Counted from the stretch's first letter, positions 1-9,733 are shown. The stretch: 64,000 nucleotides of DNA from Alphaproteobacteria bacterium UBA7314 (GCA_002471575.1 DKQG01000015.1:1-64000), one strand, 5' to 3'. The notes: generated from the sequence alone by a model not told the origin. Made by a program: numbers and translations.

Positions 1-575
1 CTATTTCGCTGGTTATTGTCATCTCCGATATAAAGACAGGATTGTCTCCGCTCGAGCTCACCGGCCTGCTTTATTCTACGCTCGCGGGACGGTTGAGCAG
101 ATGGGTTCAATGGGTAATAAGCTTGGTAACCGCGGTGTTTTTCTTGCCACTTACCGTAAACGGCTTTCCGTTGCCGCCTCTGCATCCGCTGCCAGTGGGA
201 GGGGTCGTCGTTTTCGACGCCCTCGACTGGATCGGGTCGGTTGGCTTACTGGTAACCGTCGCCCTTACCAACCGCCATTTCGTGGACTAGACAGAAGCAT
301 CGCTGGAGGACGAGTACGAAAAATCGGAAGCGTTCCTATACAAAATTAAGGCCGTACCGATCGCCAGCCGCCTAAAATAGAACCCAGACGTCATCGCCGA
401 AAGTCATTTGTGGGTTACCATTCCATTAGGACATCTCTCGCTTCGCGGGAGGGGGCCGGCTGACTGGAACCCGACCAATTGGTGACCCTGCTCAACGAGA
501 TATTCAGCCGGCTCGATACTCCGGCCGTGGAATGAGGGCTGGAATCGCGTGTTAAAATCGACGTGAACATAAAAG
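1..575 (+). pseudogene. Decayed class III adenylate/guanylate cyclase (3' part, runs off left edge)
   Basis: Reading from base 3, a hydrophobic stretch with about two membrane segments stays open to a TAG at 288-290. The same frame continues with a linker (EDEYEKSEAFL), then VPIASRLK, a TAG at 378-380, and NPDVIAES. After a frameshift near 450-465 it reads DQLVTLLNEIFSRLDT, a TGA near 533, then GLES-KIDVNI. This order (membrane domain, KSE linker, P-IA-RLK, LLNEIFS-FD, GLEKIKT-like) is that of membrane-anchored class III cyclases. The metal-binding DIVGFT-like block is unrecognisable. Several independent lesions argue against a single sequencing error. The identification is from memory of family motifs. 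Confidence 0.68.
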
Positions 576-656
576 GTGCCACGCCGGCGTTTTTTTGGAT
601 CGGAAATAGTGCCATTATCTCTCAAAGGGAAAATTTGACCGAGATGGACGAAACGG

Positions 657-1634
657 ATGAGCGGCGAAAACATCATCTATTTGAACGGTGCTTTTGTCAC
701 CCCGGAAGAAGCGATGGTGCCGGTCACAGAGCGCGGCTTTTTCGGCGGCGACGGTATCTACGAGGTTACCCGCACGTTCGGCCACAAGCTGTTCAGCCTG
801 GATAAGCATCTCGATCGGCTGTTCCGTTCCCTAGCCTACGTTCGCATCGATGTGGGGATAACCCGAGAAGAACTGGCCGCCGCCACCCAGGAAACCCTTG
901 ACCGCAACCTTGGCCGGATCGATACCCTCAGCGATTACGCGGTCTGGCATGTCATAACCCGCGGTGACAACGTCATGGGCGGTCCGTCGCCGACCATCGT
1001 CGCCTTGTTCTGCGTCGAGATAGAATTTGACATCTATGCCGGGACATACGTGAATGGCCTGCGGCTGATAACCCCCGGCGTCCGGCGGACCCCGGTGGAC
1101 AGCATCGACCCCAAGGCGAAGGTGCTGAGCCGAATGAATCAGATCCAGGCAGCGCTGGAAGTCAAGCGCGTAGACCCCGGCGCAACACCGCTGATGCTCG
1201 ACGGCGACGGGAACATCACAGAGACCAATACGGGCAATTTCTTTTTCATCGCAGACGGAAAACTGTGCACCTCTCGCGCCCGCACCGTGCTGGGCGGCGT
1301 CACCCGCGCTACCATATTGGAGCTCGCGGCCGAGCTCTGCATCGAGGTGGTCGAGGGCGACTACACCTCCTACGACGTCTACGCCGCCGACGAAGCCTTC
1401 GTCTGCAGCACGACGCCCGTCATCATGCCCACTGTCAGCCTGAACGGCGCACCGATCGGCAGCTCGGGCAACGACGGCAGCCTGCCCGGCCCGATAACCC
1501 TGCGCCTGATTCAGGCCTTCATCGACCACGTTGGAGTGGATTACGTGGAACAGGCGATGTCCCAGCTGGGCAACAATGCGGCGGGTGGATTGGCAAAGGC
1601 GTGGGCGAGTCGGATGGCGTCATCGGAGAGCTGA
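657..1634 (+). CDS. Class IV PLP aminotransferase (branched-chain / D-amino-acid type)
   Basis: A 325-residue fold-type IV aminotransferase that moves an amino group between amino acids and 2-oxo acids with pyridoxal phosphate. The N-terminus (YLNGAFVTPEEA, then VTERGFFGGDGIYEV near 23-37) is typical. K155, in KVLSRMNQI, aligns with the PLP lysine of IlvE/Dat. TETNTGNFFFI and GGVTRATIL are the cofactor phosphate-binding blocks. IlvE, D-alanine aminotransferase and PabC cannot be separated from sequence alone. The C-terminal 25 residues are Ala/Ser-rich and divergent. It converges on mutY. Confidence 0.88.
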   Translation: MSGENIIYLNGAFVTPEEAMVPVTERGFFGGDGIYEVTRTFGHKLFSLDKHLDRLFRSLAYVRIDVGITREELAAATQETLDRNLGRIDTLSDYAVWHVITRGDNVMGGPSPTIVALFCVEIEFDIYAGTYVNGLRLITPGVRRTPVDSIDPKAKVLSRMNQIQAALEVKRVDPGATPLMLDGDGNITETNTGNFFFIADGKLCTSRARTVLGGVTRATILELAAELCIEVVEGDYTSYDVYAADEAFVCSTTPVIMPTVSLNGAPIGSSGNDGSLPGPITLRLIQAFIDHVGVDYVEQAMSQLGNNAAGGLAKAWASRMASSES

Positions 1635-1655
1635 CACGGCGGGGATGACCCGCGG

Positions 1656-2789
1656 TCACTTGCCGGGTTTCGCCCCCACCCCCAGCCGCACCAACTTCCT
1701 CATCACCGTCGGCAGCGCGTAGTCATTGAAGCCGTTCGCCGGACACCAGACACCGTCGAGATCGGGCTTGCCGTCGAGGTGGGCGGCGACTACCCGCAGT
1801 TCTAGGTGGAAATGGGTAAAAGTATGCCGCACCTGGCCGGTTACCGGCTGCCAGTTGGCGCCCGAAACAGGGGCGCCTGCAGGTTCATCTTCGGGCCACT
1901 CGCCCTCTCTCCAGTCGGTCGAAGGGATCTCCATCATGCCGCCTAGCAGACCCTGCTCAGGCCGTCGTCGCAGCAGGACTGAGCCGTCATCCGCCACTAG
2001 CCAGAAGGCGATGCCGCGCCGGGTGGGGCGTCCCTTTTTGGGCGACTTTTTCGGCAGTTCGACGGCGATGCCCTGCGCCTGGCCGTCGCACCCATCGCGC
2101 CATGGACATATGCCGCAGGCCGGATTGGTCGGCGAACAGATCGTCGCGCCGAGGTCCATCGTCGCCTGGGCGTAGTCGCCGCAGCGCTCATGGGGCGTCA
2201 GGCTCTCAGCCAGCTCTTTCAAACGTGCTTTCGATCCCGGTAGCGGGTCGGTCACCGCGAACAGCCGCGCCATCACACGCTCCACGTTACCGTCGACCAC
2301 CGTTGCCTTGCGTCCGAACGCGATCGCCGCCACTGCCGCCGCGGTATAGGGACCGATTCCCGGCAGCTTGAGGAGATCCGCCTCAGTATCCGGAAAAATG
2401 CCCCCGTATTTCGTTGCCACGGCGGCCGCACATTTGTGCAGGTTCCGAGCACGGGCGTAATAGCCGAGACCGGCCCACGCGTGCAGCACGTCATCCAAAT
2501 CGGCGGCTGCCAGGTCGGCGACGGTCGGCCAGCGTGCCAGAAAGCGTTTGAAATAGGGACCGACCGTCGCCACCGTGGTCTGCTGCAGCATGATCTCGCT
2601 TAGCCATACGGCATAGGGATCGGGCGTCTGGCCGGGCAGAGCACGCCACGGCATCGCTCTGCGGTGCAGATCGTACCACGCCAGCAGAGCGGCGGAGAGA
2701 TCATAGGAATTTCTGGCGGTAGCGCGACGAGAGGTCACGGATTTATTACGGCTTCGTCTGTTGTCGGGGACGGTCTGTAACCTTACCAT
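1656..2789 (-). CDS. mutY: A/G-specific adenine DNA glycosylase MutY
   Basis: Removes adenine mispaired with 8-oxoguanine in base excision repair. A helix-hairpin-helix Gly/Pro loop (LPGIGPYTAAAV) is followed by the catalytic Asp in VVDGNVERVM and a 4Fe-4S loop with C-x6-C-x2-C-x5-C spacing (CSPTNPACGICPWRDGC). The C-terminal third is a NUDIX-like 8-oxoG-reading domain (QVRHTFTHFHLELRV). The first ~25 residues are basic and unconserved. The start is uncertain: ATG 2789 lies only 6 bp from the divergent dciA-like ATG, and an in-frame GTG at 2738 is an alternative. Confidence 0.93.
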   Translation of the reverse strand: MVRLQTVPDNRRSRNKSVTSRRATARNSYDLSAALLAWYDLHRRAMPWRALPGQTPDPYAVWLSEIMLQQTTVATVGPYFKRFLARWPTVADLAAADLDDVLHAWAGLGYYARARNLHKCAAAVATKYGGIFPDTEADLLKLPGIGPYTAAAVAAIAFGRKATVVDGNVERVMARLFAVTDPLPGSKARLKELAESLTPHERCGDYAQATMDLGATICSPTNPACGICPWRDGCDGQAQGIAVELPKKSPKKGRPTRRGIAFWLVADDGSVLLRRRPEQGLLGGMMEIPSTDWREGEWPEDEPAGAPVSGANWQPVTGQVRHTFTHFHLELRVVAAHLDGKPDLDGVWCPANGFNDYALPTVMRKLVRLGVGAKPGK

Positions 2790-2795
2790 ATCTTT

Positions 2796-3320
2796 ATGGC
2801 CAAAACGCCCCGACGCAAGCGACCGCCAAACGATCCCTCCCGCCGCAAGGAACGGGGGCTGCTGGCCGTCGGCGCCAGCCTGCCGACCATCGCGGCCCCG
2901 GCGCTGCGCAAGCGCGGTTTCGCCCGGGCCAAGCTGATTACCGACTGGCCGGCTATCGCCGGCGACCTTCTAGCGCGGGAAACCGTGCCGCAAAAACTGG
3001 TCTTTCCCCGCGGCAGCCCCGGCGGTGGTATCCTGCATCTGCGCGTCAGCTCAGGCTTCGCGCTGGAAGTCCAGCACATCGCGCCGCAGCTGATCGAACG
3101 CATCAACGGCTTTTTTGGTTACTCGGCGGTGGCCGATCTACGCTATCAGCAGGGACCGATCCCGCCGCTCCGCAAGCCTCGGCGGATCGGCCCAAAGCGC
3201 CTGGCCGATATCGATGAAGCACGGCTTCAACGCAACCTGGAGTCCATCGAGGACCCGGAACTGCGCAATGCCCTGGCGGACCTAGGGCGCGCCGTCCGGG
3301 TCGGCCGAGAGCCCCGATAG
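2796..3320 (+). CDS. DciA-like DUF721 protein
   Basis: A 174-residue DUF721 protein. This family includes DciA, which loads or assists the replicative helicase DnaB in bacteria lacking DnaC. The core LITDWPAIAGDLLARETVPQKLVFP is split here only by description: the W-P-IAG motif is near 48-54, and LHLRVSSGFALEVQ-IAPQLIERIN follows. N- and C-termini are basic and low complexity. It is divergent from mutY, a common alphaproteobacterial pairing with the dsbA-smc genes downstream. The helicase-loading role is inferred from the family. Confidence 0.82.
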   Translation: MAKTPRRKRPPNDPSRRKERGLLAVGASLPTIAAPALRKRGFARAKLITDWPAIAGDLLARETVPQKLVFPRGSPGGGILHLRVSSGFALEVQHIAPQLIERINGFFGYSAVADLRYQQGPIPPLRKPRRIGPKRLADIDEARLQRNLESIEDPELRNALADLGRAVRVGREPR

Positions 3321-3439
3321 AGAATCGACCCGGCAAAGACTGAAAAACCGGTGGATAACGCCCGGAAACCGCCATATTTCGGGTCTATCCTGTGCTGGAC
3401 AGAGAATTACCCGCTAGATATGGTATTGGGGAGGTGAAA

Positions 3440-4087
3440 ATGCGGGATATGTTGAAATACACCGCGGTTTGGGCGGCGGCACTGCTGTTACTGACGGCAG
3501 TACCTGCGGCAGCGCAGAACACTGCGCAACCGCCGCAGCCGCACGGAAATGTCGCGGACCTTAAGGTGACGGACAAGGATTACACCCTTGGCCCGAAGGA
3601 TGCGAAGATCGTGCTGGTCGAATACGCGTCTCTGACCTGCTCGCATTGTGCCCAGTTCCATACGCAGGTCCTGCCCGGCCTGAAGAAAGAGTTCATCGAT
3701 ACAGGCAAGATCCGCTACATCTACCGCGATTTCCCCCTCGACCGGCTGGCTTTGGGCGCGGCGATGATAGCGCAGTGTTCCGGCCGCGACACGTTTTTCG
3801 GCTTCATCGAAACGTTCTATGAATCGCAGTCAAATTGGGCGCGCGCACCTAACCCGGCCCGGGCGCTGGCAAAACTCGCCAGGCTCGGCGGCATGTCCCA
3901 GAACGATTTTGACCAGTGCCTGCAGAATGTTGATATCCAGAACGAAATCCTGCAACAGCGCCTGCAGGCGTCCAACGACTTCAAGGTTCAGTCCACGCCG
4001 ACGGTATTCGTCAACGGCGACCGCTATAGCGGTGGCATGTCGCTGGACCAGTTCCGCACCCTGCTCAATGGCATGATCTCTGAATGA
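3440..4087 (+). CDS. DsbA-family periplasmic thiol-disulfide oxidoreductase
   Basis: A 215-residue secreted thioredoxin-fold protein. ATG 3440 is chosen because GGGGAGGTG lies just upstream (3428-3436) and a signal peptide starts at once (AALLLLTAVPAAAQ). An upstream ATG at 3392 would add 16 residues before the signal. The redox motif is CSHC in YASLTCSHCAQFH, and the cis-proline loop is STPTVFVNG, so it is likely a DsbA/DsbG-like oxidoreductase acting on exported proteins. Its position just before smc is a conserved alphaproteobacterial arrangement. Confidence 0.9.
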   Translation: MRDMLKYTAVWAAALLLLTAVPAAAQNTAQPPQPHGNVADLKVTDKDYTLGPKDAKIVLVEYASLTCSHCAQFHTQVLPGLKKEFIDTGKIRYIYRDFPLDRLALGAAMIAQCSGRDTFFGFIETFYESQSNWARAPNPARALAKLARLGGMSQNDFDQCLQNVDIQNEILQQRLQASNDFKVQSTPTVFVNGDRYSGGMSLDQFRTLLNGMISE

Positions 4088-4201
4088 AACAAAACGTGCC
4101 AGCCCAACCCCCTTCCCGGCCACCCGTAAAGATCGTCCCGTGGGTGGCCGTGAGCGGGTGCGGGCTGAAGCCGTGTCGCGAAAAATAGGAGTAATTCGAA
4201 G

Positions 4202-7200
4202 GTGCAGTTCAACCGTATGCGTCTTACCGGCTTCAAGTCGTTCGTTGAGCCCACCGAACTGGTGATCGATGACGGGCTTACCGGTGTGGTCGGCCCCAAT
4301 GGCTGCGGCAAATCCAACCTGGTCGAGGCATTACGCTGGGCCATGGGCGAAACGTCCGCGAAGCAGATGCGCGGCGGCGAGATGGATGACGTGATCTTCG
4401 CCGGAACATCGGACCGTCCAGCGCGCAACCTTGCCGAAGTGATCCTGTCACTGGATAATTCCGACCGGCGTGCACCCGCGCAGTTCAACGACTCAGATGA
4501 CCTGGACGTCATCCGTCGGATCGAGCGGGGGCACGGATCGAACTACAAGGTCAACGGCATGGACGCGCGCGCGCGTGATGTCCAGACTCTGTTCGCCGAC
4601 GCATCGACCGGTGCGCGGTCGACGGCGATGGTCAGTCAGGGCCGTATCGGTACCATCATCAACGCCAAGCCGACCCAGCGCCGAGGCCTGTTGGAGGAAG
4701 CCGCCGGCATCACCGGACTGCACGCCCGCCGGCACGAGGCCGAACTGCGTCTGCGGGCGGCAGAGACCAATCTCGAGCGGCTGGAAGACGTGGTCGGTGC
4801 GCTGGAAGAGCAGCATCGACTGTTGAAACGCCAGGCCCGCCAAGCGACCCGCTACCGCAACCTTTCCGACCACATAAAGCACCACGAGGCAATCCTGCTG
4901 CATCTGCGCTGGACCTCGGCCGAGTCTGAACGCGCGGCAGCTGCCGAACAATTCGCCCAAATCGAAACACTGGTTGCCGAACTTACCCAGGCAGTGGCCA
5001 CTGCGACCACTGCTCAGGCCAAGGCGTCATCCGGGTTACCCGACCTGCGGCGGAAAGAAGCCGAAGCCGCGGCGGCCCTGCAACGGCTTATGGTCGCCCG
5101 CGACGCGCTGGACGCCGAAGAACGCCGGATCGAAACCCTGCGCGACGAAATCCAGAACCGGGTCGCGCAAATTGATGCGGACATTGAACGGGAAAAATCT
5201 CTGGGCGGGGACGCGGCCGAAGCGGTCGAAAACCTGGAACGCGAAGCTACGGAAATCTGCGCTGCCCAAACGCGTGAGGCCGACGACCTGGCAACGGCAA
5301 GGGCTCGGCTGTTAGAGGCCGAGGCGGAGGTGGAACGACGTGAGCGGGAACTGACCGAACTGACCCGGTCCGTCGTCACCGACGAAACCCGAGGGGCCAC
5401 GCTAAAACGCCAGTTGACGGAATTCGAAATCCGGCGAAAGCGGTTCGACGACCGCCTCGCCAATATCACCAGGGAACAGCAGGAAGCCGAAGCGGCCGCA
5501 GACGATAACGGCGCGCTGGATAGCGCCCGCAAAGCAGCCGAAGAAGCCCGCCATGCCGCCGCCGCAGCCCGGACCGCTCTACTGGAGGCCGAAGGCGCCA
5601 CGACCGACGCGCGAGTCGCAGAGAATTACGCCCGCGAAGAACGTCAGAGCGCGGATTCGGCAGCTGCCAAACTGCGCGCAGAGCAGGAGGCGCTCGCCGA
5701 GCTGCTCGAATTCGGAGATCCCGAGCTTTGGCCGCCGATGATCGACGCTGTCGAGGTTGATATAGGATACGAAGTAGCGCTGGGGGCCGCGCTGGGCGAT
5801 GACCTAATCGCGCCGACCGACGAAGCGTCGCCCATACACTGGCGCGTCCTGCCGATGTTTGCCAATCCACGTGGCCTGCCGGAAAACGTCCGTCGACTGA
5901 GCGATTTTGTGCGCGGACCCGCCGCGCTGATGCGTAGGCTGTCGCAAATCGGCATCGTCGAGAACGACGCCCAGGGACAACGCCTGCACGGAGACCTGGA
6001 ACAGGGTCAGCGGTTAGTGTCCACCAACGGCTCGCTATGGCGCTGGGACGGTTACATCGCCGCCGCCGGCGCACCAACTGCCGCTGCCACCCGGCTTGCC
6101 CAGCGCAACCGGCTGGACGAAATGCGGGACGAGCTGGAAACGTCGGAAGCGAAAGCCGACAATGCCCGCGTACAGCACGAGCAGACTGCCGCTGCGGCGC
6201 GCGAGGCGGCCGACGCCGAACGCAGCGCCCGCGAAGCGGTTTGGACCGCAGATGCGGACGCCCAGAATACCAACGACGAAGCCTCGATGCTGGCCGAAAG
6301 TACTGCGGATGCTCGGTCGCGGGTATCCGGCCTGAAGGATGCGATCGATAGCCTGAACGCAGATTTGGCTGAACTCGATACCCAGGAGAAAGCGGCCAGC
6401 GAAGAACTGGAAGGCCTGGCCGACGTTGGCGATCGCCGGCGGACGGTCGAGGAAAAACACGTCGAGCTCGCCCATCGACGCACCTCGCTGACGGAGATCC
6501 GAAGCGCCCATGATCGGCTCGACCGGGAGTCTGAAATGCGGGCCCTACGCCTTCAGGTAATTGCTAACGATCTGGGATCCTGGAAGAACCGCTCGGTCAA
6601 CGCGTTGAAACAGCTTGAGCAGTTGACGGTCCGTCGGGCGCAGGAGCTCGCCGAGCTGGATAAGCTCAAGACCCGCCCCCAGGAAATCGCGGCAGAACGG
6701 TCCGCTTTGCTCGATCGAATCCAAGCAGCCGAAGCCGCCCGAAACGAAGCAGCGGATAATCTAGCTGCCGCCGAAAACCGGCTGGAGGAGCTGACCCGGG
6801 AACTGCGCAACCGAGAAAACCGCCTGTCCGAAACGCGCGAAGACCGTGTCCGGCGCGAAGCCGCGGTGGATCAGATTGATCAGTCGCTGAAGGTGATTGC
6901 CGAGCGCATAATGGAGCGGCTGGAATGCGCGCCGGAAGACTCGCTGTCGTCCGTTGGGATCGACGCGGAAGACGAGCTGCCGCCACAGGATGCCGTGGAG
7001 ACCAAGCTCGAACGCCTGCAGCGCGAACGCGACAACATGGGCCCGGTCAACCTGCGCGCCGAACAAGAAGCGGCAGAGCTGGATGAAAAGATTCGCGGCA
7101 TGGAGACCGAGCGCGAAGACCTGATTGCCGCCATCTCCCGGCTGCGTCACGGTATTTCCGGCTTGAACCGCGAAGCACGCGAACGCCTGTTAGCGGCCTT

Positions 7201-7663
7201 CAACGAGGTCGACGAACATTTTCGCGAACTATTTGCAAAGCTGTTCGGCGGCGGCCGGGCGCATTTGCGCCTCACGGAGGCGGAAGACCCGCTGGAAGCC
7301 GGCTTGGAGGTGTTCGCCAGCCCGCCCGGCAAGCGACTGCAGAGCATGACGCTGCTGTCGGGCGGCGAACAAGCGCTGACGGCGCTGGCATTGCTGTTCG
7401 CGGTTTTTCTGACCAATCCCGCGCCTATATGCGTGCTGGACGAGGTCGACGCTCCACTCGACGACAGCAACGTCGACCGTTTCTGCACGCTGCTCGATGA
7501 AATGAGCCATCAGTCGAGCACCCGTTTTCTGCTCGTCACCCATCATCGTTTGACAATGGCGCGCATGGATCGCCTTTACGGCGTAACCATGTCTGAGCGG
7601 GGCGTTTCGCAGCTTGTTTCGGTCGACTTGCAGGCAGCGGAACGACTCCGTGAGACAGCCTGA
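4202..7663 (+). CDS. smc: Chromosome segregation ATPase Smc
   Basis: An 1153-residue SMC protein that organises and segregates the chromosome with ScpAB. The N-terminal head has Walker A GPNGCGKSN (31-39). Two long Ala/Glu/Arg-rich coiled coils flank a hinge at about 500-640. The C-terminal head has the ABC signature LLSGGEQALTALAL and Walker B CVLDEVDAPLDD. The hinge looks shorter than in Bacillus Smc. The start is GTG with AGGAG 10 bases upstream (about 4187-4191). Length is normal for alphaproteobacterial Smc and I see no lesions. Confidence 0.97.
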   Translation: MQFNRMRLTGFKSFVEPTELVIDDGLTGVVGPNGCGKSNLVEALRWAMGETSAKQMRGGEMDDVIFAGTSDRPARNLAEVILSLDNSDRRAPAQFNDSDDLDVIRRIERGHGSNYKVNGMDARARDVQTLFADASTGARSTAMVSQGRIGTIINAKPTQRRGLLEEAAGITGLHARRHEAELRLRAAETNLERLEDVVGALEEQHRLLKRQARQATRYRNLSDHIKHHEAILLHLRWTSAESERAAAAEQFAQIETLVAELTQAVATATTAQAKASSGLPDLRRKEAEAAAALQRLMVARDALDAEERRIETLRDEIQNRVAQIDADIEREKSLGGDAAEAVENLEREATEICAAQTREADDLATARARLLEAEAEVERRERELTELTRSVVTDETRGATLKRQLTEFEIRRKRFDDRLANITREQQEAEAAADDNGALDSARKAAEEARHAAAAARTALLEAEGATTDARVAENYAREERQSADSAAAKLRAEQEALAELLEFGDPELWPPMIDAVEVDIGYEVALGAALGDDLIAPTDEASPIHWRVLPMFANPRGLPENVRRLSDFVRGPAALMRRLSQIGIVENDAQGQRLHGDLEQGQRLVSTNGSLWRWDGYIAAAGAPTAAATRLAQRNRLDEMRDELETSEAKADNARVQHEQTAAAAREAADAERSAREAVWTADADAQNTNDEASMLAESTADARSRVSGLKDAIDSLNADLAELDTQEKAASEELEGLADVGDRRRTVEEKHVELAHRRTSLTEIRSAHDRLDRESEMRALRLQVIANDLGSWKNRSVNALKQLEQLTVRRAQELAELDKLKTRPQEIAAERSALLDRIQAAEAARNEAADNLAAAENRLEELTRELRNRENRLSETREDRVRREAAVDQIDQSLKVIAERIMERLECAPEDSLSSVGIDAEDELPPQDAVETKLERLQRERDNMGPVNLRAEQEAAELDEKIRGMETEREDLIAAISRLRHGISGLNREARERLLAAFNEVDEHFRELFAKLFGGGRAHLRLTEAEDPLEAGLEVFASPPGKRLQSMTLLSGGEQALTALALLFAVFLTNPAPICVLDEVDAPLDDSNVDRFCTLLDEMSHQSSTRFLLVTHHRLTMARMDRLYGVTMSERGVSQLVSVDLQAAERLRETA

Positions 7664-7716
7664 CGCATTCGTATTTTTATATTTAAAAACAATGTTTTAC
7701 GGGCCATAAGCGAGGC

Positions 7717-7745
7717 TTGACACTGTTCGGGGTAGGCCGTATTGT
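7717..7745 (+). promoter_or_regulatory. Sigma-70-like promoter of the ATP synthase F0 operon
   Basis: A perfect -35 TTGACA (7717-7722), 17-base spacer, and -10 TATTGT (7740-7745), about 30-55 bases before the atpI start codons. It is the only strong promoter-like match between smc and atpI. Confidence 0.7.
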
Positions 7746-7775
7746 TCGCTCGCTTCCGCAGGCGCAAAAGCGGCT

Positions 7776-8171
7776 GTGAAAACCATGTCGCATCAATTCT
7801 CGATGACGGAGCGCGGACCACAGGACTCCCATAGCGATCTGGACGAACGGTTACGCCGGTTTCGCAACGAACAAGACGTTGCTGCCGGGCGGACCGAGAA
7901 GCCAGGAACTCGACAGGGCGGCCTTGGATTTGCGTTTCGCATCGGAACAGAACTGGTCGCGGCGTTGATTATCGGGGTCGGGTTTGGGCTTCTGCTAGAT
8001 AACTGGCTCGGCACGAAACCATGGTTCATGTTGGCGTTCTTCCTGTTAGGAGCGGCAGCGGGAATGTTCAATGTCTATCGGGTCGTCCAGAATCAGGGCG
8101 GCGCGGTCGGATACAAGCCCTCGGAAAGACGGGCATCCGCAGACGCAAAGACGGATCGAAACGGGGAATAA
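7776..8171 (+). CDS. atpI: ATP synthase subunit I (AtpI/AtpZ-like)
   Basis: A 131-residue small membrane protein. A charged N-terminus (about 50 residues) is followed by two transmembrane segments with the AtpI pattern GFAFRIGTELVAALIIGVG and DNWLGTKPWFMLAFFLLG. It is thought to help assemble the c-ring. First gene of the F0 operon, 3 bases before atpB. The start is ambiguous between GTG 7776, ATG 7785 and ATG 7803; none has a strong ribosome-binding site. Confidence 0.88.
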   Translation: MKTMSHQFSMTERGPQDSHSDLDERLRRFRNEQDVAAGRTEKPGTRQGGLGFAFRIGTELVAALIIGVGFGLLLDNWLGTKPWFMLAFFLLGAAAGMFNVYRVVQNQGGAVGYKPSERRASADAKTDRNGE

Positions 8172-8174
8172 CTG

Positions 8175-8924
8175 TTGGCTACTGATACACACGGCGGCGA
8201 GAAACACAGCCCACTCCAACAGTTCGAGATCAAGGAACTGATCCCGATCGAGGTTGCCGGCAACGATATTTCCTTTACCAATTCGGCGCTGATGATGGTG
8301 ATCACCATTGCCCTGATCTGCCTGTTGATGTTGGCGGGCACGCGCAAACGCGCGATGATCCCAGGCCGCTGGCAGGTTGTCGCGGAGATTTGCTACGAGT
8401 TCGTCGCGGGGCTTATCCGCGATACGGTCGGCAATGAGGGCCGAAAATACTTTCCGTTCATTTTTTCTCTGTTCATGTTCATCCTTTTCGGAAACATGCT
8501 CGGCATGGTGCCCTACAGCTTTACCTTTACTAGCCATATCGCGGTTACGTTCGCAATGGCGATGGTCGTGTTTGTCGGGGTCACCATCCTCGGTTTCGCC
8601 AAACACGGTTTACATTTTTTCAGCCTTTTCGTGCCGCCGGGCGTGCCGATCTGGATGTGGCCGTTGTTGATTCCGATTGAGATCATTTCCTATCTCTCGC
8701 GCCCCATCAGCCTTGCCATGCGACTGTTCGCCAACATGCTAGCGGGGCATACGCTTTTGAAGGTGTTTGCGGGCTTCGTGCCGGTGCTGGGCGCGGCAGG
8801 CATACTGCCGCTGGCCTTCGTCGTCCCGTTGACCGCGCTTGAACTGTTGATCGCGTTTTTGCAGGCATACGTGTTCACAATCCTGACCTGCCTGTATATC
8901 AACGATGCATTGCATCTCCACTAA
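8175..8924 (+). CDS. atpB: F0F1 ATP synthase subunit a
   Basis: A 249-residue integral membrane subunit forming the proton half-channels against the c-ring. The conserved stator arginine is in LAMRLFANMLAGHTLL. The final helices (LELLIAFLQAYVFTILTCLY) carry the usual polar residues. It probably starts at TTG 8175 (ATDTHGGEKHSPLQQF), which is the usual N-terminal length, 3 bases after atpI. Confidence 0.97.
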   Translation: MATDTHGGEKHSPLQQFEIKELIPIEVAGNDISFTNSALMMVITIALICLLMLAGTRKRAMIPGRWQVVAEICYEFVAGLIRDTVGNEGRKYFPFIFSLFMFILFGNMLGMVPYSFTFTSHIAVTFAMAMVVFVGVTILGFAKHGLHFFSLFVPPGVPIWMWPLLIPIEIISYLSRPISLAMRLFANMLAGHTLLKVFAGFVPVLGAAGILPLAFVVPLTALELLIAFLQAYVFTILTCLYINDALHLH

Positions 8925-8988
8925 CCAAGCAGACGGCGCAGACCAAACTCCGTCTCGCACGAGAAATAATCAAGAAAGGAACTGACAA

Positions 8989-9213
8989 ATGGAAGAAGCA
9001 GCAGCCAAGCTTATCGGTGCCGGCCTCGCCGTGATCGGCGTTATCGGCGCGGGTATCGGTATCGGCAACGTATTCTCAGCCTTCATCACTGCCGTTGGCC
9101 GAAACCCGGCCGCCCGCGGCGAAGTCTTCACGATGACTATGCTGGGCTTTGCGCTCGTGGAAGCCATCGCGCTGTTCGCGCTGGTTATCGCGCTGATAAT
9201 CCTGTTCGGCTGA
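8989..9213 (+). CDS. atpE: F0F1 ATP synthase subunit c
   Basis: A 74-residue hairpin of two membrane helices that forms the rotor ring. It has the Gly-rich first helix, the polar loop [11 protein letters not shown], and the proton-carrying Glu at residue 58 ([11 protein letters not shown]). AAGAAAGGA-type spacing RBS AAGGAACTGACAA precedes the ATG. A 64-base gap separates it from atpB. Confidence 0.97.
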   Translation: MEEAAAKLIGAGLAVIGVIGAGIGIGNVFSAFITAVGRNPAARGEVFTMTMLGFALVEAIALFALVIALIILFG

Positions 9214-9238
9214 TACACCCGTCGGGGGAAGCTGACCG

Positions 9239-9733
9239 ATGCCTCAACTGGAACAAATCCACACATTTCTGGGCCAAATTTTCTGGCTGGTTATAACCTT
9301 CGGATTTCTGTACCTGGTTTTGTGGAAAGCCGCTCTGCCGCGGGTTTCCTCGATCCTGCTTGAACGTCAGGAACGGATCGACGAAGACATACGGAAAGCG
9401 GAAGAGTTCAGGAAAGAGGCCGACGAGGCGGTTGCGGCCTACGAGAAACTGATCGCCGATGCTAGGTCCGACGCGCAGGATCTAATCCGCGCGGCGAACG
9501 AAAAGCTGGCGGCCGATGCCGCCGCCCGACAGGACGCGCTGACGGACAAAATAAAGGCGGATGTCGCCGATGCGGAATCGCGAATACATAAGGCCCGCGT
9601 CGAAGCTATCGAAAACATCCAGTCCGTCTCGGTCGAGGTGGCACAAGCCGCTACGTCGCGTCTGATCGAGACCGAGGTCGGGGCTGAAGATGCCCAAGCC
9701 GCCGTCACCGCCGCCATCCAAGGAAGAAGCTGA
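9239..9733 (+). CDS. F0F1 ATP synthase subunit b' (peripheral stalk)
   Basis: A 164-residue subunit with one N-terminal membrane helix (FLGQIFWLVITFGFLYLVLW) and a long Ala/Glu/Asp-rich coiled coil. In alphaproteobacteria the stator stalk is a b/b' heterodimer, and the first of the two genes is the more divergent b'. The last base of its stop codon overlaps the A of the atpF start, so translation is probably coupled. Confidence 0.93.
   Translation: MPQLEQIHTFLGQIFWLVITFGFLYLVLWKAALPRVSSILLERQERIDEDIRKAEEFRKEADEAVAAYEKLIADARSDAQDLIRAANEKLAADAAARQDALTDKIKADVADAESRIHKARVEAIENIQSVSVEVAQAATSRLIETEVGAEDAQAAVTAAIQGRS

Noticed and set aside
831..1529. 232-codon minus-strand ORF
   Set aside because: Antisense shadow of the class IV aminotransferase with no recognisable motif.
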